Source: Alphaproteobacteria bacterium (GTDB taxonomy: Bacteria > Pseudomonadota > Alphaproteobacteria > RF32 > CAG-239). From it: a DNA stretch of 30,343 bases. The stretch covers positions 1 through 30,343 of the forward strand of contig CAAFZY010000022.1 in the NCBI GenBank assembly GCA_900767645.1, read 5' to 3'. Below, piece by piece: positions 7,051 through 14,576 of the stretch (positions within the stretch are counted from its first letter, which is position 1; each line of letters opens with the position of its first letter). The notes under the pieces were generated by a model. The model saw only the letters and a list, made by a program, of their open reading frames with translations. It was not told where the DNA came from and made no database searches. Made by a program: the position numbers and the translations under genes.

Positions 7051-7153
7051 GGGGCGCGTATAATGGTCATCTACTAGGAATTTTCTCGCTCGTGTAACTA
7101 TTTGTACACGATGCTCCAAAATCCCGTCGTATCTGACTCATTCTCCGCGCCCC
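7051..7153. repeat. 103-bp imperfect palindrome between gyrB and a pilin gene
   Basis: GGGGCGCG (7051-7058) pairs perfectly with CGCGCCCC (7146-7153), and at the tip TCGTGTA (7090-7096) pairs with TACACGA (7105-7111). Between them GGAATTTT (7078-7084 region) is matched by AAAATCCC (7118-7125 region) with mismatches. The whole interval can fold as one long, interrupted hairpin. It fills the 118-bp gap between convergent genes and could end transcription from both, but it is much longer than an ordinary terminator and resembles a MITE-like or repeat element. Confidence 0.65.
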
Positions 7154-7162
7154 TTTGGTCTT

Positions 7163-7918
7163 TTATTTAAATTCAAATTTCAAGGTTGCATCTCGATTGC
7201 CTAAATGCTTGGTGCAAGCTTCATAGATGCGGTCTAAAGTCATGTTGCGTAAACAAACGCTTGTGTCAGTGCATCTTTTATCGCCTTCAAAATAAAATCT
7301 GCGAGTATCATCTGTTCCGTAGCCGCTGACAGTGTAAACAGAATTAATGTTGGCGGAATTTTCTTTGGCAACCGTTAACACATTGCGGCATATTTCAAGC
7401 GAATTGTTGCTGTTTGATAATAAAGGCAAATTTACATACATTACTAAAGCATGCCAATTTTTATTATTACTGCTGTCAACTTCATTGTAAATATACATTT
7501 GATTGTTAAAAATGTCATAAAAGTAATTTTGTATGTTGGGTTTAATCATTTCTTGCGGAATTTCACCCAATTTAACAAACAATGGAGTCAAATTTTGCGC
7601 TGATTTATATGAGTCCATAACACGAACATATTTGATAACCGAATTAACAACTTGATTTAATTGTTCGGCATGCTTGTTGAGCTTGTATTTGAACATAGCC
7701 TTGCTATAACCTGCAATCGCCCCGACGGATAAAACCCCGATGATTGCCAGAACGCCGAGCATTTCGACCATGCTGCGCCCTGCACACAAGCTGTCATTAT
7801 CGGGCTTGACCCGATAATCCAGGTCAAACCAATTAGCAAATTTTTTCCACCTGGATATTCGGGTCAAGCCCGAATATGACATGGTGTGGTGTAAAAAGCG
7901 GCTAAAATTTGATTTCAT
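7163..7918 (-). CDS. Type IV prepilin-like protein with palindromic-element insertion in the leader
   Basis: This 251-residue protein has the class III signal of type IV pilins and pseudopilins: G47 followed by RSMVEMLGVLAIIGVLS, with glutamate at mature position +5, then a hydrophobic helix. Prepilin peptidase should cut after G47, leaving about 204 residues. The leader is unusually long because about 30 residues (roughly 14-43) are encoded by a 90-bp palindromic element. The mature part has paired cysteines near the C-terminus (CTDTSVCLR, EACTKH) and shares EICRNVLTVAKENSA with the pilin at 29606. ATG 7916-7918 has GGAG upstream. It is solitary, without pilus assembly genes nearby. Whether it is a major pilin, minor pilin or pseudopilin cannot be told. 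Confidence 0.78.
   Translation of the reverse strand: MKSNFSRFLHHTMSYSGLTRISRWKKFANWFDLDYRVKPDNDSLCAGRSMVEMLGVLAIIGVLSVGAIAGYSKAMFKYKLNKHAEQLNQVVNSVIKYVRVMDSYKSAQNLTPLFVKLGEIPQEMIKPNIQNYFYDIFNNQMYIYNEVDSSNNKNWHALVMYVNLPLLSNSNNSLEICRNVLTVAKENSANINSVYTVSGYGTDDTRRFYFEGDKRCTDTSVCLRNMTLDRIYEACTKHLGNRDATLKFEFK
7792..7881. mobile_element. 90-bp palindromic repeat element within the pilin leader, copy 1
   Basis: The two ends are inverse copies (about GTCATTATCGGGCTTGACC at one end, its near complement at the other), and each end is itself a small palindrome with TATCGGG/CCCGATA or ATTCGGG/CCCGAAT arms. The central part differs from the ends. Its length is 30 codons and it is read through in frame as SYSGLTRIS...LDYRVKPDNDS. 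This resembles palindromic elements known inside alphaproteobacterial genes, such as the Rickettsia palindromic elements. A second copy is at 30256-30343, also in a pilin leader. Confidence 0.75.
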
Positions 7919-8013
7919 ATTAAAAATCTCCTCAAAATGTTACTTTTGAAATAATATTAGCTCGCGTTTTTTTTTTGCAATATTTCCGAGTCCGTGCTGT
8001 GCATAAGTTGTAT
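7898..8013. repeat. Pilin upstream repeat, copy 2
   Basis: This partner of 1-117 covers the first codons and the upstream region of the pilin at 7163-7918. The T run is one base longer than in copy 1 and the stem-loop around the ribosome-binding site is largely destroyed by substitutions. Confidence 0.7.
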
Positions 8014-8029
8014 TTAAAACCACAATTTA

Positions 8030-8055
8030 AAATTCCCCTCCTTAGGGGTGAATTT
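8030..8055 (-). terminator. Hairpin downstream of the 8101-8475 gene
   Basis: AAATTCCCCT (8030-8039) pairs with AGGGGTGAATTT (8044-8055) with one bulge, flanked by T runs on the plus strand and AATTTTAAATT on the minus strand. It probably ends transcription from the two leftward genes at 8101-9330. Confidence 0.5.
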
Positions 8056-8100
8056 TTTTATAATGAGCATCGCTGATGCGGTGATGTGAATTTTATAAAT

Positions 8101-8475
8101 TTAGAATATGACTTTGAGTATACTAAAGTATATATCAATCCAACTGATGAGTTGTTTAAAAGGTGTAATTTGGTATATGACAACATAGTTTAAAGCGCTT
8201 ATTATTAATAACATTGCAAAATGGCTATCTATTTTTGTAGTGCAATATTTATAAGTTAAGGTAACGCTAAAAATAACATATACCAGAAACCAAACCGGTA
8301 CTTCCGATAAGCGTGAGTAACTGAACATATCTAAAAAAATTCGTAGGATGCCAATGTGGCTGCCGACAATTAATGAAGTTAATAACATACAGAATGCGAA
8401 TATCAGTATATTGAATAATACTGATATCAGCACTGCGGAATAAATAATAATCTTATCTTTTAGTTCTTTTTTCAT
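8101..8475 (-). CDS. Small integral membrane protein, unknown function
   Basis: I do not recognise this 124-residue protein. It begins MKKELKDKIIIYSAVLISV and has about four hydrophobic stretches (roughly residues 9-37, 58-76, 84-100 and 106-122) separated by short polar turns, so it is almost certainly in the inner membrane. AGAGG lies seven or so bases before ATG 8475. It is 42 bp downstream of the 8518-9330 gene on the same strand and may be co-transcribed with it. No catalytic motif is visible. Confidence 0.6.
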   Translation of the reverse strand: MKKELKDKIIIYSAVLISVLFNILIFAFCMLLTSLIVGSHIGILRIFLDMFSYSRLSEVPVWFLVYVIFSVTLTYKYCTTKIDSHFAMLLIISALNYVVIYQITPFKQLISWIDIYFSILKVIF

Positions 8476-8517
8476 AAAACCTCTGATTAAATTTTATACA
8501 TAATAATTGTTAAAAGT

Positions 8518-9330
8518 TTAATAAGAAAACCCGTAAGTATCATCTTTTTTCTTTTTAGGACTCAACAATTGATTAAATCCATAACCAATACTATTTTTCA
8601 GATAGTCTTGTGTAAATGAATTGTTTAAGACATTGTCTGTGTAGTTTTTTACTGGTTGGGTGTAATTGTTGTGAGTTGCCGGTTTTAACAAATTACTTAA
8701 TTTTTCAGCAAAAGGTTCTGCATATTTTTTTCCTGTATTTATTAGAAAATTTCCAGAAGCGTTTCCTAGGTATCCACTGGCGGCGCCTAAAGATATTCCG
8801 CTTAATTGTTTTTGCCAATTACCTTCCGAATCGCCAAAGCCGCTAATGGCGCCAATGGTGGGAGCAGCCCAAGCCCCAAGTTTAGCCATTTTTATCGGTG
8901 ATGCCGCTAAACCTGCAAATTCAGTGCCGTAAGTAATGGCAGGATATTGCTGTTTGCATAAATCATGATGTAAACGGATACTATCGCGAGCGTTGGTATA
9001 ATAATGGCTTAGGCTTTCATTAAATTCCGGGCCTTTCCATAATTCGCTTGTTTTGCCATATAAAGCTCCGAGCGCGCCCATAATTTCATCAGCATAATTA
9101 AGGGAAACGCCTTGGGCAAAGCCTTCTGCGCCGCACATGTACGGATTTACAAGACCGTTCATAGTATAATCGGGAGCGGGTTTTAAGTAATATGTGTTGT
9201 GTGGGGTATTTTGCCAATAGAGTTGCGGTTGTTGAGGGTAATTTGCTTTTGGAATATAAAAGTTATTCAAATTTCCGTACGGATTTTGAGTAAAATCATC
9301 GTCAAAAGCATAATTATATAAATTAGTCAT
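8518..9330 (-). CDS. Glycine-rich protein resembling phage structural proteins
   Basis: The 270-residue protein has a Tyr/Asn/Pro-rich N-terminal part (to about 65) and then EGFAQGVSLNYADEIMGALG, a middle helix region (YYTNARDSIRLHHDLCKQQYP), and a Gly/Ala-rich hydrophobic part (AGLAASPIKMAKLGAWAAP, ISGFGDSEGNW, LGAASGYLGNASG). The order 'GxxxGxADEI, helical ARD segment, then Gly/Ala-rich stretch with GFG..EG' resembles proteins I associate with phage virions, but this is pattern recall and not a search. There are no other phage genes nearby, so it is an orphan. ATG 9328-9330 has AGGAG seven bases upstream and a TTGACA promoter. Confidence 0.5.
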   Translation of the reverse strand: MTNLYNYAFDDDFTQNPYGNLNNFYIPKANYPQQPQLYWQNTPHNTYYLKPAPDYTMNGLVNPYMCGAEGFAQGVSLNYADEIMGALGALYGKTSELWKGPEFNESLSHYYTNARDSIRLHHDLCKQQYPAITYGTEFAGLAASPIKMAKLGAWAAPTIGAISGFGDSEGNWQKQLSGISLGAASGYLGNASGNFLINTGKKYAEPFAEKLSNLLKPATHNNYTQPVKNYTDNVLNNSFTQDYLKNSIGYGFNQLLSPKKKKDDTYGFSY

Positions 9331-9369
9331 TTTTTATTCTCCTGCTTTATTAAAATTAATACAATTTAT

Positions 9370-9398
9370 GTATTATATTATAATCAATATAATGTCAA
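9370..9398 (-). promoter_or_regulatory. Putative promoter of the 8518-9330 gene
   Basis: On the minus strand a perfect TTGACA (9393-9398) is followed, 17 bases later, by TAATAC (9370-9375), with an overlapping TATAAT (9372-9377) at 15 bases. Confidence 0.6.
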
Positions 9399-9507
9399 GT
9401 AGGTTTTCAATATATTTATATTAATATCACGAAATGCATAGGTATTGGTTTTTAAAAATTTATTAAAACAAAAGTGTTAGGTTGAGGCAAAATAAAGGAA
9501 GGAAACT

Positions 9508-10338
9508 ATGTCAAGTACACTATATCAAAAAGCCAAAGAGCTGTTATATTCTGAATACAATCGCAATTTTATAAAGGTTAAGGATGATAAGTTTTATGCA
9601 GGGTTTGCTATGGAAAAATTGCAACATTCATTACAGGTATCGGGTGCCGGAAACGGCATTTTGCTGAATGAACCGTATTTTGCCAATCGCTCGGCTGATT
9701 TTATTGACATTGCTAAAACCGCAATTTTATTGCACGATATTTTCAGGTTTTCAGAAATTGCAATATATGCGCAAACTAAAAAGCGTGTTGATCATAGCTT
9801 GGAAGGCGGCAAATTTTTACAAACCACTGCTGATTTTAATGATGAACGAATCGTGTTGCCGGTTAAACATCATGGGCACATGCCGAAAGATTTTTATGAA
9901 GATGCCGCCTATTTAGCAATTGAAGATGAAAAATTAAAGCGCGATATTGAACATATTTGGTTTGCCGTACGTGATGCCGATAAAATTGCCAATTGGAATT
10001 TGCTTACCTCTGATTTTGATTATCTGAAACAGTTTTGGCTTTCGCACTCTGCCGATACATCGCCGGAACAGGCTAAAATATCTCCGGAAGTATGGCAAGT
10101 TTTTGCAAACGAGCAAATTATTCCGCGCGCTATTTTAAAAACCAATGCCGATGAGTTACTCGGTAATTTCAGTTGGCTGTTTGATATGAATTATGCATAT
10201 TGCATTAAATATTGCTGCAAGTTAAATTTGTTTGCCAAATATAAAATTATGTTTAAAAAGCTTAATATTGCCGATGATGTTGTAGAGCAAATTATGCAGC
10301 TGGCTAAAAATTACATTAATAAAAAGTTTGGTTCATAA
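9508..10338 (+). CDS. HD-domain metal-dependent phosphohydrolase
   Basis: The 276-residue protein shows the HD superfamily ligands in order: H40 (KLQHSLQV), H76-D77 (LLHDIFRF), H121/H122/H124 (VKHHGHMP) and D156 (VRDADKIANW). Such enzymes bind divalent metals and hydrolyse phosphoester bonds in nucleotides or signalling molecules; the substrate cannot be inferred here. ATG 9508 follows AAGGAAGG. No neighbour on the same strand suggests a pathway. It ends at a strong bidirectional terminator shared with nusG. Confidence 0.85.
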   Translation: MSSTLYQKAKELLYSEYNRNFIKVKDDKFYAGFAMEKLQHSLQVSGAGNGILLNEPYFANRSADFIDIAKTAILLHDIFRFSEIAIYAQTKKRVDHSLEGGKFLQTTADFNDERIVLPVKHHGHMPKDFYEDAAYLAIEDEKLKRDIEHIWFAVRDADKIANWNLLTSDFDYLKQFWLSHSADTSPEQAKISPEVWQVFANEQIIPRAILKTNADELLGNFSWLFDMNYAYCIKYCCKLNLFAKYKIMFKKLNIADDVVEQIMQLAKNYINKKFGS

Positions 10339-10345
10339 AGCGCAA

Positions 10346-10380
10346 AAAAATCCCTGAAGCTTAAAACTTCAGGGATTTTT
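10346..10380. terminator. Bidirectional terminator between HD gene and nusG
   Basis: A perfect 14-bp stem, AAAAATCCCTGAAG (10346-10359) with CTTCAGGGATTTTT (10367-10380), sits exactly between the two convergent stop codons. Confidence 0.93.
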
Positions 10381-10381
10381 G

Positions 10382-10918
10382 TTATTGTTTGATTTTTTCG
10401 ACTTGTGAAAATTCAAGCTCAACCGGAGTGTAACGACCGAAAATAGAAACTGAAACTTTCAAGCGAGATTTTTCGCTGTCAACTTCTTCAACCACACCGA
10501 CAAAGGATGCAAACGGGCCGTCGGTAACGCGGATTTGTTCGCCTACTTCAAAATCAATCATGGTTTGCGGACGTTCAACGCCTTCAGTCATTTGTTTGAT
10601 GATACGTTCGGCTTCGGCATCGCTAATAGGTTGCGGCTTATTGCGGCTGCCTAAAAACCCGCTGACGCGCGGAGTGTTTTTAACCACATGCCAGCATTCA
10701 TCGGACATTTCCATTTTAACCAGAATATATCCGGGGAAAAATTTGCGTTCAGCGTTTACTTTAGCGCCTTTTCTGATTTCAACAACTTCTTCGGTCGGAA
10801 CCAAAACGTCTAAAATTTTGTCTTCCATTTTTTTCAAAACGGCTTGTTCTTTTAATGATTCGGCAACTTTTTTTTCAGAGCCGGAATAAACGTTTACGAC
10901 ATACCAACGTGCAGCCAT
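10382..10918 (-). CDS. nusG: Transcription termination/antitermination protein NusG
   Basis: NusG binds RNA polymerase and couples transcription to Rho and the ribosome. The 178 residues have the NGN domain (RWYVVNVYSGSEKKVAESL, then RKFFPGYILVKM and NTPRVSGFLG) and a C-terminal KOW domain (VGEQIRVTDGPFASFVGVVEEV). Length is normal. It lies four bases after secE, downstream of tRNA-Trp, as is classic. However, the gene is followed at once by a terminator instead of rplK, so the usual link to the L11/L1 operon is broken here. The start MAARWYVVN at 10918 fits the family. Confidence 0.96.
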   Translation of the reverse strand: MAARWYVVNVYSGSEKKVAESLKEQAVLKKMEDKILDVLVPTEEVVEIRKGAKVNAERKFFPGYILVKMEMSDECWHVVKNTPRVSGFLGSRNKPQPISDAEAERIIKQMTEGVERPQTMIDFEVGEQIRVTDGPFASFVGVVEEVDSEKSRLKVSVSIFGRYTPVELEFSQVEKIKQ

Positions 10919-10922
10919 GGAA

Positions 10923-11117
10923 TTATGCTCCTAAACCTAAAATTAATTTAACGCCCCAACCTAAAATTAAGTCTACGCAAAAGAAAAATGCAGCGGCAAT
11001 GGCAACGATAACAATAATCATCATTGACACTTGTGATACTTCTTTTTTGGTCGGCCAGGTAACTTTTTTAACTTCTTGCTTTACCTGTCTGAAAAACTGT
11101 ATTGGACTAACTTTCAC
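10923..11117 (-). CDS. secE: Preprotein translocase subunit SecE
   Basis: SecE is the small membrane subunit that clamps SecY in the Sec translocon. From the chosen start the protein has 64 residues: a cytosolic amphipathic part (VKQEVKKVTWPTKKEVSQVS) and one membrane helix (MMIIVIVAIAAAFFFCVDLI), typical of the short single-helix SecE. I prefer GTG at 11115-11117 because AAGGA lies ten bases upstream and the product begins KVSPIQFFRQV like other alphaproteobacterial SecE. An ATG at 11145-11147 in the same frame adds ten residues (MFKRLKDGSK) but has no ribosome-binding site and lies just 15 bp beyond the tRNA end. The gene precedes nusG by a few bases. Confidence 0.88.
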   Translation of the reverse strand: MKVSPIQFFRQVKQEVKKVTWPTKKEVSQVSMMIIVIVAIAAAFFFCVDLILGWGVKLILGLGA

Positions 11118-11162
11118 TTTGGAACCATCCTTCAAACGTTTGAACATTGTTGTTTGGTAAAT

Positions 11163-11238
11163 TGGCAGGGGCAGCAGGACTTGAACCCACGACACTCGGT
11201 TTTGGAGACCGATGTTCTACCAACTGAACTATGCCCCT
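11163..11238 (-). tRNA. tRNA-Trp(CCA)
   Basis: Read on the minus strand, acceptor AGGGGCA pairs with TGCCCCT, followed by G and encoded CCA. The anticodon stem TCGGT/ACCGA encloses CTCCAAA, giving anticodon CCA. It is 76 bases long. The order tRNA-Trp, secE, nusG is the usual bacterial arrangement and suggests one transcript that is processed to free the tRNA. Confidence 0.95.
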
Positions 11239-11332
11239 TTAAGTTAAGCTATTAACCAAACAATTGAGCTATTGATACACATTTATTATTAATAAATCAA
11301 GTGTTTTTTAACGGTTGTTACCACATTTTTAT

Positions 11333-11950
11333 TTATAAAAACTTCCAAGCAACGGCGCAGGTGTCGGTATTTTGGCAATTGCATAAATTGTACACTTCAT
11401 CTAATGTGCCGGAACTTATGTCTTTGGCTAAAATAACGGTTTCAGATGCGCTGACGCGGGCATCGGTTAAGCCGGTGTCTTCAATAGTTAAATCGCCGTC
11501 ATTTTTTATGCTGAGAGCAATAAAACCGGTGGCAATATCCGAACCCCAATCGGAAATTGCCAATTCGCGGCAGGCGGTGGCGTTAAGTCCGTTAAAAACT
11601 AAAATAAACCCGCCGTTTTCTTTATATTCATAGTCGGCCGGAGCAATTAAAACCGAACCTTTGTTTTTGTTATGAATATGGGTGCGATCGTCATCAATCA
11701 TCCAATCAGGAATTAATCCGGCATTAATTAAAGTAATATTGCTTAAACTGCCGTAATTTTCAGCGGCAAAAAAGGCGCTTCGCACATTGGCAACTATGGT
11801 TGAAATTTCATCTTTTAAATTACTGATGCGCAAGTTGCGACTGGCGGTAACATATCCGGCAATACCGCCGATGCTCAGCACTCCAACGATGGCAAGCACG
11901 CCAATCATTTCAACCATGGAACGTCCGATATTATCAATTTTTTTGTTCAT
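11333..11950 (-). CDS. Type IV prepilin-like protein (short leader)
   Basis: The 205-residue protein has a nine-residue leader, MNKKIDNIG, followed by RSMVEMIGVLAIVGVLSIGG, giving the prepilin peptidase site G/RSMVE with Glu at +5 and a hydrophobic helix. The mature part would be about 196 residues. The C-terminus has closely spaced cysteines (NLCNCQNTDTCAVAW), like those of the pilins at 7163 and 29606, suggesting a disulfide-bound loop. It shows the ancestral leader without the palindromic insertion. It is alone, with only a weak AAAGG before ATG 11950. Its role in a pilus or secretion fibre is inferred from the signal only. Confidence 0.78.
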   Translation of the reverse strand: MNKKIDNIGRSMVEMIGVLAIVGVLSIGGIAGYVTASRNLRISNLKDEISTIVANVRSAFFAAENYGSLSNITLINAGLIPDWMIDDDRTHIHNKNKGSVLIAPADYEYKENGGFILVFNGLNATACRELAISDWGSDIATGFIALSIKNDGDLTIEDTGLTDARVSASETVILAKDISSGTLDEVYNLCNCQNTDTCAVAWKFL

Positions 11951-12083
11951 GTGTCAGAGCCTTTGAGATTTGCTATGCGCCGATGTTAACACTATTATTT
12001 TTAAATGTCTAATCTATAATTAGTAATATGACGGCTTGTTGAGAAAAGGCTTGCTTTTGTCTAAAAACAGAGATAATATTAAA

Positions 12084-12440
12084 ATGTCTAAATTGTATAT
12101 TATGGAAATAATTTTAAATTTTATCAGCCGGCATTGTTTGTTGGTTGTTATAGTCTGTGCTGTGGCGTTGATTATAAGCAAGTATGTTGAACTATTTCAT
12201 GATGATTCAATATTTATCAGATGGCTAAGAAACATCTTTTGGCCATCCGTTGCCGCTTTTGCCATTGTCACTTATCTTGATGTACAAGCGTTTTGGCTGT
12301 TTGCACTGTTAGCAGTAGGTATTAACGGCTTAGCATCATGGCTGGTTAATTTTCTATTGTTTTTCTTTTGGGATTATAATGTTAATGATTATCCCGAAGA
12401 TGATGACATTGACCACGAAAATGATGATTTTGAAAAGTAA
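12084..12440 (+). CDS. Small membrane protein with acidic tail, unknown function
   Basis: I do not recognise this protein. From ATG 12084 it has 118 residues, with two or three hydrophobic helices (about 13-30, 50-63 and 70-96) and a strongly acidic C-terminus (NDYPEDDDIDHENDDFEK) that probably faces the cytoplasm. No good ribosome-binding site precedes ATG 12084, and ATG 12102 is a possible alternative; the frame is open back to a TTG at 12036. It ends at a terminator shared with typA. Confidence 0.5.
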   Translation: MSKLYIMEIILNFISRHCLLVVIVCAVALIISKYVELFHDDSIFIRWLRNIFWPSVAAFAIVTYLDVQAFWLFALLAVGINGLASWLVNFLLFFFWDYNVNDYPEDDDIDHENDDFEK

Positions 12441-12444
12441 AAAA

Positions 12445-12484
12445 CACCGCTCCTTATTTTTATAAGGGGCGGTGCCTTTTTAAT
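12445..12484. terminator. Bidirectional terminator between 12084 gene and typA
   Basis: CACCGCTCCTTA (12445-12456) pairs with TAAGGGGCGGTG (12463-12474) with one wobble position, followed by CCTTTTTAA. It serves both convergent genes. Confidence 0.85.
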
Positions 12485-12488
12485 GAAG

Positions 12489-14306
12489 CTATGCTTCAAT
12501 TTCAGGTTTGGCGCGTTTGCGTTGCAATGGGTCTAAGATTTTCTTTCTTAAACGCAGCGATTTTGGCGTAACTTCAAGCAATTCATCAGCCTGAATATAA
12601 GATAAAGCCTGTTCCAAGCTCATTTTGCGCGGCGGAATAAGGTCAATGGCCTCATCTTTACCGGCAGCGCGAATGTTAGTAAGCTGTTTGGCTTTGGTCG
12701 GGTTGACTTCAATGTCGTTAGACTTGGTGTGTTCGCCGATAATCATGCCGATATAAACCGGACTGTTGTGCTCAATAAACATCGGGCCGCGATCTTGCAG
12801 TTTCCACAAAGCATAAGCAACCGCGGTGCCGTTTTCGCTTGAGATTAAAACACCGGTGCGACGGCCTTCAATTTCACCTTTATAGGGTTCGTACGCGTAA
12901 AAAATACGGTTGATAACGCCGGTGCCGCGCGTGTCGGTTAAAAATTCGGAGTGATAGCCGATTAAGCCGCGTGACGGCGCATGGAAAATTAAACGAACTT
13001 TGTTGCCGAGTTGTGACGGAATCATTTCAGTCATTTCAGCTTTACGTTGACCGAGCTTTTCAACTACGGCGCCGGAAAATTCCTCATCAACATCAACCAC
13101 AACTTCTTCAATCGGCTCAAGCAGTTGTCCGTTTTCGTCTTTTTTCATTAATACGCGCGGGCGGGAAATAGAAAGCTCAAACCCTTCGCGGCGCATGGTT
13201 TCAATTAAAACGCCGAGTTGCAGTTCGCCGCGTCCGGCAACCTCAAACGAATCGGTTTTGTCGGTGCGCGAAATTTTTAAGGCAATGTTGCCTTCCGCCT
13301 CTTTGCATAATCTGTCCCAAATCATACGGGAAGTAACTTTATCGCCTTCACGGCCGGCAAGCGGAGAATCGTTGACGGAAAAGGTCATGGCGAGTGTCGG
13401 CGGATCAATCGGTTGCGCGTGAATGGCGTTTTCAACGCTGTAATCGCAAATGGTGTCGGCAACCGTGCCTTTTACCACACCGGCAACCGCAACAATATCA
13501 CCGGCGTGAGCCTCAGTTAAAGCAACGCGTTCCAAACCCTGATAAGCCAAAATTTTGGTAATGCGGGTGCGTTCAACTTCGCCTTTGTCGTTAATAACTT
13601 TTACCGCGTCATTTAGTTTTAAGCTGCCGGATTGGATTTTACCGGTTAAAATACGTCCTAAAAACTTGTCAGCTTCAAGGGTGGTTACGAGCATTGAAAA
13701 AGGTTTGTCTTTTTCACATTTCGGCTCGCTTACATAAGATAAAATCAGCTCAAAGAGCGGGGTTAAATCTTTGTGTTCGTCATTTAAATCTTTAACTGCC
13801 CAACCGTTGCGTCCGGAAGCGTACAGCACCGGAAAGTCAAGCTGTTCATCGGTAGCGTTCAAGCTGACAAACAAGTCAAAAATTTCATTTAAAACTTCAT
13901 CGGGGCGGGCGTCGGGTTTGTCGGCTTTGTTAATGACCACAATCGGTTTTAAGCCGATTTTTAAAGCTTTGCCCAGTACAAATTTGGTTTGAGGCATCGG
14001 ACCTTCAGAGGAATCAACGAGCAAAACCACGCCGTCAACCATAGATAAAATACGCTCAACCTCTCCGCCGAAATCAGCGTGGCCGGGGGTGTCAACAATG
14101 TTGATGTGATTGCCGTGCCAGTTTACGGAAGTGCACTTTGAAAGAATGGTAATACCTCTTTCTCGTTCAAGCGCATTACTGTCCATAACGCATTCGGCAA
14201 CTTTTTGGTTGTCGCGGAAAGTTCCGCTTTGTTTTAACAAACCGTCCACCAATGTTGTTTTGCCATGGTCAACGTGGGCGATAATGGCAATATTTCTCAT
14301 ACTCAT
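12489..14306 (-). CDS. typA: GTP-binding protein TypA/BipA
   Basis: TypA is a ribosome-associated translational GTPase involved in ribosome assembly and stress or cold adaptation. The 605 residues match the family length. The GTPase motifs are clear: G1 AHVDHGKTT, the switch I region with RERGITI, G3 DTPGHADFGGEV and G4 NKADKPDARP. These are followed by the EF-G-like domains and the family-specific C-terminal part, ending in a basic RKKILDPLQRKRAKPEIEA. ATG 14304-14306 has AAGGAC upstream; a second ATG two codons later is possible. The gene is alone on its transcript. Confidence 0.96.
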   Translation of the reverse strand: MSMRNIAIIAHVDHGKTTLVDGLLKQSGTFRDNQKVAECVMDSNALERERGITILSKCTSVNWHGNHINIVDTPGHADFGGEVERILSMVDGVVLLVDSSEGPMPQTKFVLGKALKIGLKPIVVINKADKPDARPDEVLNEIFDLFVSLNATDEQLDFPVLYASGRNGWAVKDLNDEHKDLTPLFELILSYVSEPKCEKDKPFSMLVTTLEADKFLGRILTGKIQSGSLKLNDAVKVINDKGEVERTRITKILAYQGLERVALTEAHAGDIVAVAGVVKGTVADTICDYSVENAIHAQPIDPPTLAMTFSVNDSPLAGREGDKVTSRMIWDRLCKEAEGNIALKISRTDKTDSFEVAGRGELQLGVLIETMRREGFELSISRPRVLMKKDENGQLLEPIEEVVVDVDEEFSGAVVEKLGQRKAEMTEMIPSQLGNKVRLIFHAPSRGLIGYHSEFLTDTRGTGVINRIFYAYEPYKGEIEGRRTGVLISSENGTAVAYALWKLQDRGPMFIEHNSPVYIGMIIGEHTKSNDIEVNPTKAKQLTNIRAAGKDEAIDLIPPRKMSLEQALSYIQADELLEVTPKSLRLRKKILDPLQRKRAKPEIEA

Positions 14307-14343
14307 TTTTTATGTCCTTGTTAAGGCGCAAACCTTCGGTATT

Positions 14344-14390
14344 TTGACAATAACGCGCGCCGTATCAGTTGCGCGCAAGTTCAAAATTTT
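14344..14390 (-). promoter_or_regulatory. GC-rich stem-loop in the typA 5' leader
   Basis: GCGCGC repeats (about 14353-14358 and 14373-14378), flanked by TTTTGAC and GTTCAAAA, can fold into an interrupted hairpin between the proposed typA promoter and its start codon. A regulatory role in the leader is only inferred. Confidence 0.3.
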
Positions 14391-14439
14391 CGGTAATGTT
14401 TTTTAATGATAAAATCAACGCCGGTATAATTTTTTTTGT

Positions 14440-14467
14440 ACATTACAGCGATTTTTTTAAATTTCAA
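14440..14467 (-). promoter_or_regulatory. Putative typA promoter
   Basis: On the minus strand TTGAAA (14462-14467) and TAATGT (14440-14445) are 16 bases apart. Confidence 0.4.
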
Positions 14468-14526
14468 GAAATTTTTATCTAAAAATGCGTAACTTGCTTA
14501 ATTTCAAGTGATTTTTCAAATTCTTC

Positions 14527-14554
14527 TTGACAAAAGACGTAAAAATGCCACAAT
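14527..14554 (+). promoter_or_regulatory. Putative promoter of the 14577-14861 gene
   Basis: A perfect TTGACA (14527-14532) is followed after 16 bases by CACAAT (14549-14554). A start around 14560 would leave ATG 14577 as the first usable start codon. Confidence 0.45.
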
Positions 14555-14576
14555 GAAAATGCTAAATTTTATTGTT

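Noticed and set aside
7657..7839. Overlapping minus-strand frame containing LTWIIGSSPIMT
   Set aside because: This is the palindromic element read in another frame; a well-known artefact of such repeats, not a gene.
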